Positions 1 through 6,927 of a stretch of 9,031 nt of DNA are shown one piece after another (within the stretch, counting starts at the first letter, position 1; every line of letters begins with the position of its first letter). This DNA is from an uncultured Collinsella sp. Its GTDB lineage: Bacteria > Actinomycetota > Coriobacteriia > Coriobacteriales > Coriobacteriaceae. The stretch lies in contig CABQNA010000044.1 of NCBI GenBank assembly GCA_902465425.1, positions 1 through 9,031 on the forward strand, in the 5' to 3' direction. Position numbers and translations under genes: made by a program. The notes beneath the pieces were generated by a model, which ran no database searches, was not told where the DNA came from, and saw nothing but the letters and a program-made list of their open reading frames with translations.

Positions 1-2
1 CT

Positions 3-932
3 AATGCGGCCGGTGTGCTGTTCCTGTCGCTTGGTTGCGAGAACTGCACACACCAGCAGGTGCTCGACGAGCTCGGTGACTTCGATCACGAGCGCGTCCG
101 CTTCCTCACCTGCCAGGACGTTGCCGACGAGCAGATCGAGGGCCACAAGATTCTGGCCGAGCTGGCAGACCTCGCCAAGCAAGCCAAGCGCGAGCCCATT
201 TTGGCCTCCGAGCTGGTTATTGGACTTAAGTGCGGCGGCTCCGACGGTCTTTCGGGCATTACCGCCAATCCCACGATCGGTCGCGTGAGTGATATGGTTG
301 TCGCCCGCGGCGGCACGTCGGTGCTTACCGAGGTGCCCGAGATGTTTGGCGCCGAGAGTATCCTGCTCGATCGCTGTGAGAACGAGCAGGTCTTTAACGC
401 CGCTTCCGACATGCTCAATGGCTTTAAGGACTACTTTATTAGCCACGGCGAGGTCGTCTACGAGAACCCGAGCCCCGGCAACAAGGACGGCGGTATTACC
501 ACGCTCGAGGACAAGAGCTGCGGCTGCGTGCAAAAGGGCGGATCTGCCCCCATCGTCGACGTGCTGCCGTATGCCGGCCAGGCAAATAAACACGGCCTGA
601 ACATGCTGTGCGGTCCGGGCAACGACATGGTATCCACCACGGCGTTGACGGCTGCCGGCTGCCACGTGATTCTGTTCTCGACCGGCCGCGGCACACCGTT
701 TGGCGCGCCGGCGCCTACCCTCAAGGTGTTCACCAATCAGCGTCTGTGCGACCACAAGGCCAACTGGATGGACTTTAACGCCGGCGTGATTGCCACGGGT
801 GAGCGCACGCTCGACGAGGCCGCCCGCGATTTGTACCAGCTGGTGCTACAGACGGCGAGCGGTAAGCTCACGAGTGCTGAGCGCCGTGGCTGTCACGAGA
901 TCAGTATCTGGAAGGACGGCGTCTGCTTGTAG
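3..932 (+). CDS. uxaA: Altronate dehydratase, 3' part (5' end outside window)
   Basis: Partial gene: the frame is open to the left edge, so about 309 C-terminal residues are visible, against roughly 490-500 for full-length UxaA; the N-terminal SAF-like domain is missing. The family (UxaA/GarD) dehydrates D-altronate to 2-keto-3-deoxy-D-gluconate in the cytosol, the last specific step of the isomerase route for galacturonate. Visible family signatures are SLGCENCTH near the start, GLKCGGSDGLSGITANP, EVPEMFGAE, the PGNKDGGITTLEDKSCGC stretch and CGPGNDMVSTTALTAAGCHV followed by FSTGRGTPFG. Conserved cysteines fit a metal-dependent dehydratase. Galactarate dehydratase is the main alternative because it shares the fold; the pectin genes downstream favour altronate. 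The gene ends with a TAG stop and a strong terminator, so it is the last gene of its transcript. Confidence 0.9.
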   Translation, partial: NAAGVLFLSLGCENCTHQQVLDELGDFDHERVRFLTCQDVADEQIEGHKILAELADLAKQAKREPILASELVIGLKCGGSDGLSGITANPTIGRVSDMVVARGGTSVLTEVPEMFGAESILLDRCENEQVFNAASDMLNGFKDYFISHGEVVYENPSPGNKDGGITTLEDKSCGCVQKGGSAPIVDVLPYAGQANKHGLNMLCGPGNDMVSTTALTAAGCHVILFSTGRGTPFGAPAPTLKVFTNQRLCDHKANWMDFNAGVIATGERTLDEAARDLYQLVLQTASGKLTSAERRGCHEISIWKDGVCL

Positions 933-966
933 CGGCAAGTGCGCCCAAGCATAGCGAGATGTCATC

Positions 967-1000
967 GGCCCCATCGGGAGTGTTCCCGGCGGGGCTTTTT
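967..1000 (+). terminator. Rho-independent terminator after uxaA
   Basis: A 12-bp stem (968-979 with 984-995, one mismatch and one G-T pair) closes a four-base GTGT loop and is followed directly by five T residues (996-1000). It lies 35 bp past the uxaA stop codon and separates uxaA from the symporter transcript. Confidence 0.9.
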
Positions 1001-1033
1001 CGTTTCGTGGTTAAGTGAATATGTTGGAAAATC

Positions 1034-1049
1034 TGATAAACGTTCACCT
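1034..1049 (+). promoter_or_regulatory. Distal operator copy O1 (AACGTTCACC box)
   Basis: TGATAAACGTTCACCT contains the 10-mer AACGTTCACC found five times in the window's two control regions. The right half is conserved; the left half matches dyad symmetry only in part. It lies about 120 bp upstream of the O2 site, a distance compatible with an auxiliary operator used in DNA looping. Binding by the same regulator as the other sites is an inference from sequence identity. Confidence 0.6.
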
Positions 1050-1154
1050 ATCTCATGGCTGTCCAGCATGGCACCCTTACCAGCAGAAAATAGGTGTGAG
1101 GATCTCAATTGTGTCCGTTCAGCGGTAAAAATCGACCGTTCAAGGATATTATTC

Positions 1155-1170
1155 AAGTGAACGTTCACCT
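1155..1170 (+). promoter_or_regulatory. Symporter operator O2 (palindrome)
   Basis: GTGAACGTTCAC (1157-1168) is a perfect 12-bp palindrome with a central CG, the usual form of a LacI-family operator. The dyad resumes one base pair further out on each side (1155 with 1170, 1154 with 1171) after one mismatch. It overlaps the proposed -35 element, so a bound repressor would block RNA polymerase. It is the most symmetric of the five AACGTTCACC copies. The cognate regulator is not in the window. Confidence 0.75.
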
Positions 1171-1192
1171 GTCGTAAGCAATCGCGCATAAT
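1164..1192 (+). promoter_or_regulatory. Probable sigma-70-type promoter of the symporter
   Basis: TTCACC (1164-1169) is separated by 17 bp from CATAAT (1187-1192, 5 of 6 consensus positions), placing the transcription start near 1199 and giving a leader of about 89 nt. Operators O2 and O3 sit over the -35 box and the start point. A second possible -10, TATTAT (1147-1152), would start transcription inside O2, but its -35 match is poor. Predicted by eye only. Confidence 0.5.
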
Positions 1193-1194
1193 CT

Positions 1195-1210
1195 AACTAA
1201 ACGTTCACCC
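1195..1210 (+). promoter_or_regulatory. Symporter operator O3 (AACGTTCACC box)
   Basis: AACTAAACGTTCACCC carries the shared 10-mer; its centre is exactly 40 bp downstream of the O2 centre. It covers the predicted transcription start. The same bases also begin a second inverted repeat, CGTTCA-CCC-TGAACG (1202-1216), which could fold as a small hairpin at the 5' end of the mRNA. Confidence 0.65.
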
Positions 1211-1247
1211 TGAACGCTGGGCAGACAGATGTCAGTGTGGACTCCAA

Positions 1248-1264
1248 TGTCTTGCTGCAAGACA
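1248..1264 (+). other. Small hairpin in the symporter leader
   Basis: TGTCTTG and CAAGACA form a perfect 7-bp stem around a CTG triloop, ending about nine bases before the purine-rich ribosome binding site (1273-1282). It may affect leader stability or ribosome access, but no known riboswitch class is recognised. Confidence 0.3.
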
Positions 1265-1287
1265 ATCGAGAAAAGAGAGGGAGCTCG

Positions 1288-2847
1288 ATGACTAATAAGA
1301 TCGGAAAAAAGCGTAAGATCACATTCTGGACGCGCTTGGGCTTTGGTATGGGCGGTATGCTTAATTCCGGTGCCCTGACCTTTACGCACAGCTACATGGT
1401 GCTGTTCCTGTCCACGGAGTGTGGCCTGTCCGCAGGCGAGGCTGCACTGATCAGCTCGTTTGCCATCTATGTCAACGCCATTCTTTGCCCGCTGATGGGC
1501 TTTGTGGCCGATAACTTCTATGCCACCAAGATTGGCCGCATCTTTGGTCGTCGTCGTTTCTGGATCTTGCTGGCCATCCCGATGATGATCGCCGAGCCGC
1601 TCATCTTCGTGGCTACGCCGTTTGGCTTCCCGTACTACTTTGTGCTGTACCTGATCTACAACGTCGCGTACACGTTCTGCACCGCCAACCTGTCGCCGCT
1701 TACCATCGAGATGACCGACGACTTTAAGGAGCGTACGTACCTCACCGGCTACAAGCATCTCTTTGGTAACGCCGCCGGCTTCCTGATGGCTGCACTTGTG
1801 GGCTTCGGCTTTGGCACCTTCGGCGAGACCAACCCGTTCAGCTACTTCATCATCGCTACGGTCAACGCTTCGGTCATGGCAATCTCGCTGCTTTGTGTGT
1901 ACCTGTCCACGTGGGAGCACACCCCCGAGGAGGTCGCTCAGGAGAAGATCGAGAGCGTCGGCGAGGGTATCAAGAAGTTCTTCATCGACGTTATCTCCAC
2001 CTTCCGCAACAAGTCCTTCCGCAAGGTCCTGTACGCACAGGTCTCCACGAAGCTCGCTGCTGCCTGCTGGTCTGCCTGCCTGTCCTTCTTCATCGTCTAC
2101 TGCCTGCAGATTCCTAAGTCCTACGAGTCCGTGATGGAGATGCCTGGCAAGGTCGTCGCTATCGTCTGCACCGCCATCTGGGTCGCCCTCATGGCCAAGA
2201 AGGGCTTCCACAAGTCTTGGTACCTCGCAAATGTCGGTTGCGCTGCGTGCATCATTGCCTACAACTACTTCGCCTTTGGTCAGATCAACGGCACCTCCAC
2301 GGTCGCCATCGCCATGATCGCCTACCCCATCATCTTCGCCATCTGGAAGTTCTTCTACGTCGGCTTCCAGTACCTGCCCGATGTTCTGCTCAACTACATC
2401 CCCGATGTCGATGAGCTCATCACCCTGCGTCGTCGCGAGGGCATCTACAGCTCCGCGCAGCAGCTCTGCCAGCAGATCGCCCAGGCTATCGCCGTCAACG
2501 TGTGGGCTATCGTCCTTGCTGCCTCCGGCTTCATTCAGACCGCCGGCAATAGCGACGCCGTGACCCAGCCCGCTACCGTGCCTCTGTATATCTGCGGCTA
2601 CATGATCATCGGCTGCGCCGGCTTCTTCCTGCTTGCGGCCGTCCTTGCCCGCGGCATCAAGATCGACAAGGAGCAGTGCGACGTCCTTTGCGACGAGATT
2701 CACCGAGTCAAGGAGGGTGGCAAGATGGCCGACGTCAAGCCCGAGGTCAAGGCGCTTTGCGAGGAGCTCTCCGGCTTTAAGTACGAGGACTGCTTTGCCC
2801 ACAACAACGTTGGCTTCCAGGACGGTAGCGTAACTCCCGCCGAGTAA
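1288..2847 (+). CDS. GPH-family (MFS_2) sugar:cation symporter
   Basis: A 519-residue inner-membrane protein of the glycoside-pentoside-hexuronide:cation symporter family (MelB/XylP/UidB type), predicted to import a uronic-acid sugar or short pectin oligosaccharide with Na+ or H+. The start at 1288 is chosen because a strong site (AGAGAGGGA, 1274-1282) lies 5 bp before it; an in-frame ATG at 1237 has no such site. About twelve hydrophobic segments run from residue 12 to 455. Family marks include the loop GFVADNFYATKIGRIFGRRR (71-90) after helix 2, the NLSPLTIEMTDDFKERTYLTG stretch starting near residue 134, and IPDVDELITLRRREGIYSSA (371-390), equivalent to the conserved cytoplasmic helix of MelB. 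A hydrophilic tail of about 60 residues follows the last helix, longer than in MelB. Operators upstream and pectin enzymes downstream support an oligogalacturonide substrate, which the sequence alone cannot prove. Confidence 0.88.
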   Translation: MTNKIGKKRKITFWTRLGFGMGGMLNSGALTFTHSYMVLFLSTECGLSAGEAALISSFAIYVNAILCPLMGFVADNFYATKIGRIFGRRRFWILLAIPMMIAEPLIFVATPFGFPYYFVLYLIYNVAYTFCTANLSPLTIEMTDDFKERTYLTGYKHLFGNAAGFLMAALVGFGFGTFGETNPFSYFIIATVNASVMAISLLCVYLSTWEHTPEEVAQEKIESVGEGIKKFFIDVISTFRNKSFRKVLYAQVSTKLAAACWSACLSFFIVYCLQIPKSYESVMEMPGKVVAIVCTAIWVALMAKKGFHKSWYLANVGCAACIIAYNYFAFGQINGTSTVAIAMIAYPIIFAIWKFFYVGFQYLPDVLLNYIPDVDELITLRRREGIYSSAQQLCQQIAQAIAVNVWAIVLAASGFIQTAGNSDAVTQPATVPLYICGYMIIGCAGFFLLAAVLARGIKIDKEQCDVLCDEIHRVKEGGKMADVKPEVKALCEELSGFKYEDCFAHNNVGFQDGSVTPAE

Positions 2848-2870
2848 GGCCGACATATCGTCCAAATCAC

Positions 2871-2914
2871 AGGGCCGTGCCACCGGAATTCCGCCGGCAG
2901 GCACGGCCCTTTTT
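2871..2914 (+). terminator. Rho-independent terminator after the symporter
   Basis: AGGGCCGTGCC (2871-2881) pairs perfectly with GGCACGGCCCT (2900-2910), an 11-bp GC-rich stem whose loop contains a further short CGG/CCG pairing, followed by a run of T (2910-2914). It lies 24 bp after the stop codon. It would uncouple, or attenuate, expression of the following polygalacturonase gene. Confidence 0.88.
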
Positions 2915-2922
2915 CAACAGCG

Positions 2923-2928
2923 TACAAT
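2923..2928 (+). promoter_or_regulatory. Possible weak -10 element before the GH28 gene
   Basis: TACAAT matches five of six positions of the -10 consensus and lies just after the terminator, 35 bp before the GH28 start codon. No good -35 box exists because the upstream position falls in the terminator stem, so this is weak support for an independent start. Confidence 0.25.
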
Positions 2929-2962
2929 TTGCCTTTAGAGCATCTTTTTGAGGGAGAAACCC

Positions 2963-4558
2963 ATGGAGACGAACGTTATCTGGCGCAATGCGCGCGCGGC
3001 GGTTATCGAGCTTGACGACGGCGGTTACTTTACCTGCGCCGATACGTGGGAGATCTTTGTCAACGACGAGCCCGCCGGTACCACGAATACGGTCGAGACC
3101 TATGTCGACGGCCTGACCCCCGGCAAGCGCAACCTGGTTCGTTTTGTCTGTGGCGAGCGTGAGCTGAGCGTAGGTGTCACCACGCCGGCTGAGCCTTTTA
3201 CCATCAACGTTCGCGACTGTGGCGCCAAGGGCGATGCCGAGCATGATGACACCACCAACATCCAGGCTGCCATCATGGCCTGCCCCAAGGGCGGGCGCGT
3301 GCTGATCCCCGCCGGTAGTTATCGCATCAAGTCTCTCTTCCTTAAGAGCAATATCAACATCGAACTCGCCGAGGGAGCGGTGCTGCTGGCCCGCCACGAT
3401 CGTGCCGCGCTTGCCTACATTCCGGGAACGGTCACGGGCAACGAGGGCGCCGGTTATGCCGGTACCGATATGCTGCCCCTGGGCCGCTGGGAGGGCGAGA
3501 GTTTCTCGACCTACTGTTCTACCTTTACGGGTCTGGGCGTGCACGACGTGTGCATCTATGGTCGCGGCGCGATTGACGGTCAGACCGATTTTGCCGAGGA
3601 CAACTGGTGGAACAAGGACTTTAAGAACATCTTCCGTCCCGAGGAGGGCCGCGAGGTCGCCCGTCCGCGCATGATCTTCCTGTCCGAGTGCCAAAACGTG
3701 AACCTTGCCGGCTTTACCGTGCGCAACAGCCCGGCGTGGAATATCCATCCCGTCCTGTGCGAGCATGTCGACGCGCTTTGCCTGTCGATCGAGGGTCCCA
3801 AGAACTCCCACAACACCGACGGTTTCGATCCCGAGAGCTGCGGCTTTGTCCGCATCCTTGGCTGTCAGTTCTCGGTGGGCGACGACTGCATCGCCATCAA
3901 GAGCGGCAAGCTGGGCATTGAGCCCGAGCTTCGTCCCGCTACGCACGACGTGCTGATCTCTCACTGCTACATGCACGATGGTCACGGCGCCGTGGTCCTG
4001 GGTTCAGAGGCTGCCGGCGGCATCAAGGACCTTACCGTGAGCAAGTGCCTCTTTGAGCGCACCGACCGCGGCCTGCGCGTCAAGACCCGCCGCGGGCGCG
4101 GCAAGGATGCCGTCAACGAGGGCATTACCTTTGAGCACATTCGCATGGACGAGGTACTCACGCCCTTCGTGGTCAACTCCTTCTACTTCTGTGACAAGGA
4201 CGGCAAGACCGACTACGTGCAGTCTCGCGAGGCGCTGCCCATCGACGACCGCACACCCGGCTTTGGTGCCACGACGTTTTGTGATATCGAGGCCACTAAC
4301 TGCCACGCGGCTGCTGCTTACATCACGGGCCTGCCCGAGAGCAAAGTGACGCGCCTGACGTTCCAAGACGTTCACGTTACCTTTGCCGACGATGCCGAGC
4401 CATTTGTGCCGGCCATGGCCTGTGGTGTGGAGCCGATGGTGCGCCAGGGCATCATCGCGCAAAACGTCAAGGTACTCGACCTGCAAAATGTGGTTATTGA
4501 GGGCCAGGACGGCGAGGAGCTGCAGCTGCGAAATGTCGACAAGGTTATCCGCGCGTAG
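2963..4558 (+). CDS. GH28 polygalacturonase, cytoplasmic, probably exo-acting
   Basis: A 531-residue glycoside hydrolase of family 28, hydrolysing alpha-1,4-galacturonosyl bonds of polygalacturonate. The ATG at 2963 has a good site (AGGGAGA, 2951-2957) five bases upstream; an in-frame TTG at 2948 lies before that site and is unlikely. Residues 1-75 resemble a small fibronectin-III-like beta domain; the parallel beta-helix starts near INVRDCGAKGDAEHDDT (81-97). All catalytic signatures are present: NTDGFDP with D286, GDDC with D307/D308, GHG with H341, and RVKTRR with R372 and K374. No signal peptide or membrane segment is visible, so the enzyme should act on imported oligosaccharides. The accessory N-terminal domain and cytosolic location resemble bacterial exo-polygalacturonases acting on short chains; exo mode is inferred. 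GH28 rhamnogalacturonan hydrolase is the main alternative. Confidence 0.9.
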   Translation: METNVIWRNARAAVIELDDGGYFTCADTWEIFVNDEPAGTTNTVETYVDGLTPGKRNLVRFVCGERELSVGVTTPAEPFTINVRDCGAKGDAEHDDTTNIQAAIMACPKGGRVLIPAGSYRIKSLFLKSNINIELAEGAVLLARHDRAALAYIPGTVTGNEGAGYAGTDMLPLGRWEGESFSTYCSTFTGLGVHDVCIYGRGAIDGQTDFAEDNWWNKDFKNIFRPEEGREVARPRMIFLSECQNVNLAGFTVRNSPAWNIHPVLCEHVDALCLSIEGPKNSHNTDGFDPESCGFVRILGCQFSVGDDCIAIKSGKLGIEPELRPATHDVLISHCYMHDGHGAVVLGSEAAGGIKDLTVSKCLFERTDRGLRVKTRRGRGKDAVNEGITFEHIRMDEVLTPFVVNSFYFCDKDGKTDYVQSREALPIDDRTPGFGATTFCDIEATNCHAAAAYITGLPESKVTRLTFQDVHVTFADDAEPFVPAMACGVEPMVRQGIIAQNVKVLDLQNVVIEGQDGEELQLRNVDKVIRA

Positions 4559-4596
4559 ACGTTTGCTCCTAAACAATCGAATGCGGCATGTCGCGA

Positions 4597-4640
4597 CGCG
4601 CGATGGGCAGGGCCTTCCCGACCCATTGCGCGTACTTTTT
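4597..4640 (+). terminator. Rho-independent terminator after the GH28 gene
   Basis: An imperfect stem pairs 4597-4607 with 4622-4632 (one G-T pair), then a 2x2 internal loop, then GGG/CCC closing a CCTT loop; a T run (4636-4640) follows two to three bases after the stem. It lies 38 bp past the stop codon. The gap to the next gene (4641-4692) shows no convincing promoter. Confidence 0.75.
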
Positions 4641-4692
4641 ATATGCCGAAACTGCGACATAGACGGTCTGCGACGGAAGGACGCGGTGACTG

Positions 4693-6858
4693 ATGATGAG
4701 CGAGAGACGATTTTTTGAGGTTTCGCCCGAGCGTGCAGGGGCATATCACAGTATCTCTAAGGCCTTGGAGGCAATTGATGAACTCTGTCCGAATGACGGA
4801 CGGCCGGTGACAATCCGTATCGAGCCGGGTGAGTACCGCGAACGTGTCGAGATTCATCGACCGTATGTGACGCTGGTGGGCGAGACGGCTGACAGCGTGC
4901 GTATCGTGGGCAGTCTGGGCGCCAAGATGCCCTCGGGGGACGGATCGGGCATTGACGGAAAGCTCGGCACCTTTAGGACCTATACCGTTTTGGTCGATGC
5001 CGACGACGTGCGGCTCGAGAACCTCACAATCGTCAACGATGCCGGCGACGGTCGCGAGGTGGGGCAGGCGATTGCCCTGTACGCCGACGGCGACCGTTTG
5101 GTGGTCGACGCCTGTTGCATTACGGGGCGCCAGGACACGCTGTTTTTGGGCCCGTTGCCCCCGCGCGAAGTCAAACCAGGCGGATTCATTGGGCCCAAGC
5201 AGTTTGCGCCGTGTCGGGTGGGCCGTCAGTATTTTCGACGCTGCCGGATTGAGGGCGACGTCGACTTTATCTTTGGTGGCGCGTGTGCCTATTTTGAGGG
5301 GTGCGAGATCCGCTCGCTCAACCGCAATATGGACGTGAACGGTTACGTGACGGCGGCATCGACGCCCGAGGGAGAGCCATATGGCTTCGTGTTCCACGGC
5401 TGCTCGTTTACAGCCGCGCAAGACGTGGCACCGGATTCGGTCTATTTGGGTCGTCCTTGGCGTGAGTGGGCCCAGACCGTGCTGATCGATTGCTGGCTGG
5501 GACAGCATATCAAGCGCGAAGGTTGGTGGGATTGGGCTAAGCCGGCGGCGCACGAGAGGGCGCACTACGCTGGTGCAAGCCTACATGGCCCGGCGAGTGA
5601 TGCCGAAAACTGGGCGCCATGGGCGCACGAGCTCGATGCGACAGCCACTACCCGATACGCCCGCGAACAGGTGCTTTCCGGTGCGGACGGCTGGGACCCC
5701 GAAGGTGGCCCGGGCGACGCTGCGGAGACCGACAGTCTTTCCGATAACGGTCGCACGGTGCATATCGACACCTATTACGAAGACGAACTGGCATTTCGTG
5801 AGCGCCTTAAGCGTGAGGGTCGCTCCGCCGCATTTAAGGGCACGACGCCCGAAGACTTTGAGACATGGCAGGTTGCGACGAGGGTTCGGCTGTTTGACCT
5901 GTTGGGCTTATCGATTATGGATCGCGTGTCGATTGAGGCGCGCGAACTCGACCGGGTGCAGATTGCCGGCGGTATCGTGCGCACCCATGCGATGCTGCAG
6001 GTGGAGCGCGACGTTTGGATGCCGTTCTACCTGCTCGAGCCGCAGTCGCCTAAGCTCGATGCGCACGGCCGCAAGTGTTGCTATATCTGTCCGCATGGCC
6101 ATCAGGGAGCAGGTGCCGCAAGTGTTGCGGGCGTGACGGGCGTGCCGGCGGTCGATGATGCTGTGCGTAAGTTCAATTACGACTACGGTCTGCGTTTGGC
6201 GCGTATGGGTTACGTGACCGTCTGCCCCGACGCACGCGGTTGGGGATACCGTCGTGACTGGAAGGGTCAGGGCGATGGCGAGAACAGCTTTCTGCGCGGC
6301 ACGTGCCTAAACCAGGCGCGCATGGCCGAGCCGCTGGGACTTACCGTTGCGGGCCTCAACGCCTGGGATAACATGCGTCTGATCGATTACCTAGAGGCGC
6401 GCGGCGACATTGCCATGGACGACCTGGGCTGTTTTGGCTTTTCGGGCGGCGGATACATGACGCTGTATCTGGCGGCGCTCGACCCACGCGTATGCAAGAC
6501 GTTTGTCTCGGGCTACCTGTACGGTGTCGATGATTCGCTGCTGCACCTCAACGGCAATTGCAGCTGCAACTACACACCCGGACTTTGGCGCTTGCTCGAC
6601 ATGGGCGATATTGCCTCGCTTATTGCGCCGCGCCCGTTGTTAGTGCAAAGCTGCGAAGAGGATCATCTGAACGGTTCGCGCGGGCTGAAAAATGTTGACG
6701 AGCAGCTCGAGATCGTGCGCGATGCCTACAAGTTGCTGGGTCGCAGAGATGGCCTGCGGCACGAGGTGTGTCCGGGTGAACACCATCTGGGCGTGGCACA
6801 TCTTGTCGAGGATATCGAATGGCTCGATTCGCACGTTGCGGAATGCGCCCGTGCATAG
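4693..6858 (+). CDS. Bifunctional CE8 pectin methylesterase / alpha-beta-hydrolase esterase fusion
   Basis: A 721-residue two-domain cytosolic protein. Residues about 5-320 are a CE8 pectin methylesterase beta-helix, which releases methanol from esterified galacturonate: GQAIALY (Q125), GRQDTLF (Q147, general acid D148), DVDFIFGG (nucleophile D191) and YLGRPW (R254, W256) keep the active site. After a charged, low-complexity linker (about 330-385), residues 390-721 form an alpha/beta-hydrolase of the acetyl-esterase / dienelactone-hydrolase-like group: CPHGHQG (466-472), CPDARGWG (511-518), nucleophile elbow GFSGGG (S584), SCEEDHLN (D657 likely acid) and GEHHLG (H697 or H698). The esterase substrate is unknown; acetyl groups on pectin fit. 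No signal peptide is seen. Start 4693 or 4696: two adjacent ATGs, with GGAAGGA about 11 bp upstream. The uninterrupted frame through both domains supports a real fusion rather than two genes. Confidence 0.88.
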   Translation: MMSERRFFEVSPERAGAYHSISKALEAIDELCPNDGRPVTIRIEPGEYRERVEIHRPYVTLVGETADSVRIVGSLGAKMPSGDGSGIDGKLGTFRTYTVLVDADDVRLENLTIVNDAGDGREVGQAIALYADGDRLVVDACCITGRQDTLFLGPLPPREVKPGGFIGPKQFAPCRVGRQYFRRCRIEGDVDFIFGGACAYFEGCEIRSLNRNMDVNGYVTAASTPEGEPYGFVFHGCSFTAAQDVAPDSVYLGRPWREWAQTVLIDCWLGQHIKREGWWDWAKPAAHERAHYAGASLHGPASDAENWAPWAHELDATATTRYAREQVLSGADGWDPEGGPGDAAETDSLSDNGRTVHIDTYYEDELAFRERLKREGRSAAFKGTTPEDFETWQVATRVRLFDLLGLSIMDRVSIEARELDRVQIAGGIVRTHAMLQVERDVWMPFYLLEPQSPKLDAHGRKCCYICPHGHQGAGAASVAGVTGVPAVDDAVRKFNYDYGLRLARMGYVTVCPDARGWGYRRDWKGQGDGENSFLRGTCLNQARMAEPLGLTVAGLNAWDNMRLIDYLEARGDIAMDDLGCFGFSGGGYMTLYLAALDPRVCKTFVSGYLYGVDDSLLHLNGNCSCNYTPGLWRLLDMGDIASLIAPRPLLVQSCEEDHLNGSRGLKNVDEQLEIVRDAYKLLGRRDGLRHEVCPGEHHLGVAHLVEDIEWLDSHVAECARA

Positions 6859-6927
6859 CCCCTCGGCATGCTGCGAATAAACGGTACGTTCCTGTATGAC
6901 CGCCGATGGGCGGATGAGGAGAAGATT

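Noticed and set aside
939..1160. Small + strand open frame in the uxaA-symporter gap (73 codons)
   Set aside because: It contains the uxaA terminator and operator boxes, lacks a ribosome binding site and has no recognisable protein features.
1165..2904. Long open frame on the - strand opposite the symporter (579 codons)
   Set aside because: It mirrors the codon pattern of the symporter, has repetitive Gly/Asp/Val-rich composition without recognisable domains, and runs through the terminator region. The + strand protein is clearly a transporter.
2867..3985. Open frame on the - strand opposite the GH28 gene (372 codons)
   Set aside because: Antisense of a conserved GH28 gene, with no plausible start site and no family resemblance.
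4368..4377. GACGTTCACG inside the GH28 gene, close to the operator box
   Set aside because: It differs from AACGTTCACC at both ends, encodes a Asp-Val-His-Val beta-strand typical of the fold, and lies far from any promoter, so it is probably chance.
4639..5565. Open frame on the - strand opposite the CE8 domain (308 codons)
   Set aside because: No domain is recognisable and the opposite strand carries intact CE8 catalytic motifs; it is a shadow of a high-GC gene.
6868..6927. Upstream in-frame ATG for the SGNH esterase adding 20 residues
   Set aside because: No ribosome binding site precedes 6868, while GAGGAGA directly precedes the ATG at 6928 and family homology begins shortly after it.
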